DNA from: Crocinitomicaceae bacterium
GTDB taxonomy: Bacteria; Bacteroidota; Bacteroidia; Flavobacteriales_D; Crocinitomicaceae
DNA length: 8,738 bases
Direction of reading: 5' to 3'
Assembly: GCA_030830385.1 (NCBI GenBank)
Contig: JAURNA010000265.1
Coordinates: 1-8,738 of the forward strand
The notes under the pieces: generated by a model
Databases searched by the model: none
The model's input: only the letters and a program-made list of their open reading frames with translations
Told to the model about the DNA's origin: nothing
Made by a program: the position numbers and the translations under genes
Shown: positions 8,257 to 8,738 of the stretch, in pieces
Layout of the letters: each line of letters opens with the position of its first letter
Numbering within the stretch: the stretch's first letter is position 1

Positions 8257-8282
8257 ACGTAAACCGCTAATTATGGAGTGGG

Positions 8283-8409
8283 TCAATCGGTACAAACGAA
8301 ATCACCCACGTTCCGATCATCGAATTCAGGACTTTGAGCGTATGAAAAGAAGTGGACCTCAGAACGGTTGAGGGTAAAATTGTTTTCCTGAACCAATCAA
8401 CCGATTGAC
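8283..8409. repeat. 10-base inverted repeat pair
   Basis: GTCAATCGGT at 8283-8292 is the exact reverse complement of ACCGATTGAC at 8400-8409. The arms are 107 bases apart and sit in the middle of the divergent intergenic region. They could be two half-sites for a regulator acting on both promoters, or coincidence. The match itself is certain; a function is not. Confidence 0.3.
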
Positions 8410-8463
8410 AAACAGTAGTGGATAAAAAGAAACTTTGAATCGAAGTCATTATGAAAAATGCAC

Positions 8464-8471
8464 TACTTTTG
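8464..8471 (+). promoter_or_regulatory. Putative -7 box for the alpha-oxoamine synthase gene
   Basis: TACTTTTG fully matches the Bacteroidota -7 consensus TAnnTTTG and lies 40 bases before the ATG at 8512, giving a predicted leader of about 35 bases. The nearest upstream TTTG, at 8434-8437, is 26 bases away, longer than the usual 19-21, so the -33 element is doubtful. No Shine-Dalgarno precedes the ATG; the bases before it are A/T-rich, as is common in this phylum. Confidence 0.5.
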
Positions 8472-8511
8472 TAAAGATAATGGCGTGTTTCGATGCGCTA
8501 ACAAACTATTT

Positions 8512-8738
8512 ATGGCTCAAGACATATTTGACAAAATCCGACGTAATCGTGGCCCATTGGGGCAATACTCCAAAGGAGTTCATGGTTACTTCACCTTCCC
8601 GAAACTGGAAGGAGAAATTGGAAACAGAATGATCTTCCGTGGTAAAGAGTGCCTTGTTTGGTCTGTGAATAATTACCTTGGATTGGCAAATCATCCTGAG
8701 ATTCGCAAGGCGGACGCTGATGCAGCTCTGGAGTGGGG
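8512..8738 (+). CDS. Alpha-oxoamine synthase family PLP enzyme, N-terminal part (3' end outside window)
   Basis: The frame opens at ATG 8512 and runs to the right edge without a stop, giving 75 codons of an expected 400-420. The start reads MAQDIFDKIRRNRGPLGQYS, followed by GYFTFPKLEGEIGNRMIFRGKE (25-46) and VWSVNNYLGLANHPEIRKA (49-67). The N-N-Y-L-G-L-x-x-H-P block is the signature of the alpha-oxoamine synthase group (8-amino-7-oxononanoate synthase, 2-amino-3-ketobutyrate CoA ligase, serine palmitoyltransferase and cysteate acyltransferase), which condense an amino acid with an acyl-CoA or acyl-ACP using pyridoxal phosphate. The PLP lysine and substrate-determining residues are beyond the edge, so the substrate cannot be told. 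The long GPLGQYS..FPKLEG lead-in fits, from memory, a conserved Bacteroidota subfamily distinct from biotin-pathway BioF. A lipid role (sphingolipid- or sulfonolipid-type base synthesis) is possible but inferred. Confidence 0.85.
   Translation, partial: MAQDIFDKIRRNRGPLGQYSKGVHGYFTFPKLEGEIGNRMIFRGKECLVWSVNNYLGLANHPEIRKADADAALEW

Larger units (their letters stand above)
8232..8511. other. Divergent intergenic region between ychF and the PLP enzyme gene
   Basis: These 280 bases separate two divergently read genes. The left end carries the -7 box for ychF and the right end the -7 box for the alpha-oxoamine synthase gene. Between them is about 200 bases with a 10-base inverted repeat and no recognisable gene. 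A minus-strand frame of 60 codons (8267-8449, ATG start) covers the middle, but its translation resembles nothing I know and its start lies within the plus-strand promoter region, so I do not call it a gene. No hairpin terminator or riboswitch-like structure was seen. Confidence 0.55.

Noticed and set aside
8267..8449. 60-codon minus-strand frame between ychF and the PLP enzyme gene
   Set aside because: Unrecognisable sequence, and its ATG sits within the plus-strand promoter region. Nothing supports translation.

Overview
The window looks like a chromosomal segment of a Bacteroidota bacterium, probably a flavobacterium-like lineage. The evidence is an OstA_2-type protein with a form typical of that phylum, a single long bifunctional RelA/SpoT enzyme, little sign of Shine-Dalgarno sequences before the starts, and two intergenic matches to the Bacteroidota -7 promoter box TAnnTTTG, one in front of each divergent gene at the right end. 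Base composition is roughly 45-50% GC in most genes. Placement below phylum level is a guess.

Left part, plus strand: the C-terminal half of adenylosuccinate synthase (purA) runs off the left edge. Its stop overlaps the TTG start of an exported OstA/LptA-like outer-envelope protein. About 70 bases later comes a VanW-family gene, which is clearly AT-richer than its neighbours. About 480 bases without a convincing gene follow (3098-3579), strongly C-over-G skewed on the plus strand.

Middle and right, minus strand: ychF (universal P-loop ATPase), a fumarylacetoacetase gene (last step of tyrosine breakdown) and a RelA/SpoT (p)ppGpp synthetase/hydrolase are read in that order with gaps of 47 and 12 bases, so they are probably one transcription unit. 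A -7 box stands just before ychF. A divergent intergenic region of 280 bases holds that box, a second -7 box and a 10-base inverted repeat. The last feature is the N-terminal 75 codons of an alpha-oxoamine synthase family PLP enzyme, cut by the right edge.

Most of the window is core metabolism, envelope biogenesis and stress signalling. I found no CRISPR array, tRNA, rRNA, insertion sequence or clear defence system. The parts that standard annotation leaves least explained are the AT-rich lone VanW gene, the skewed gene-free block beside it, and the possible coupling of fumarylacetoacetase with the (p)ppGpp enzyme.
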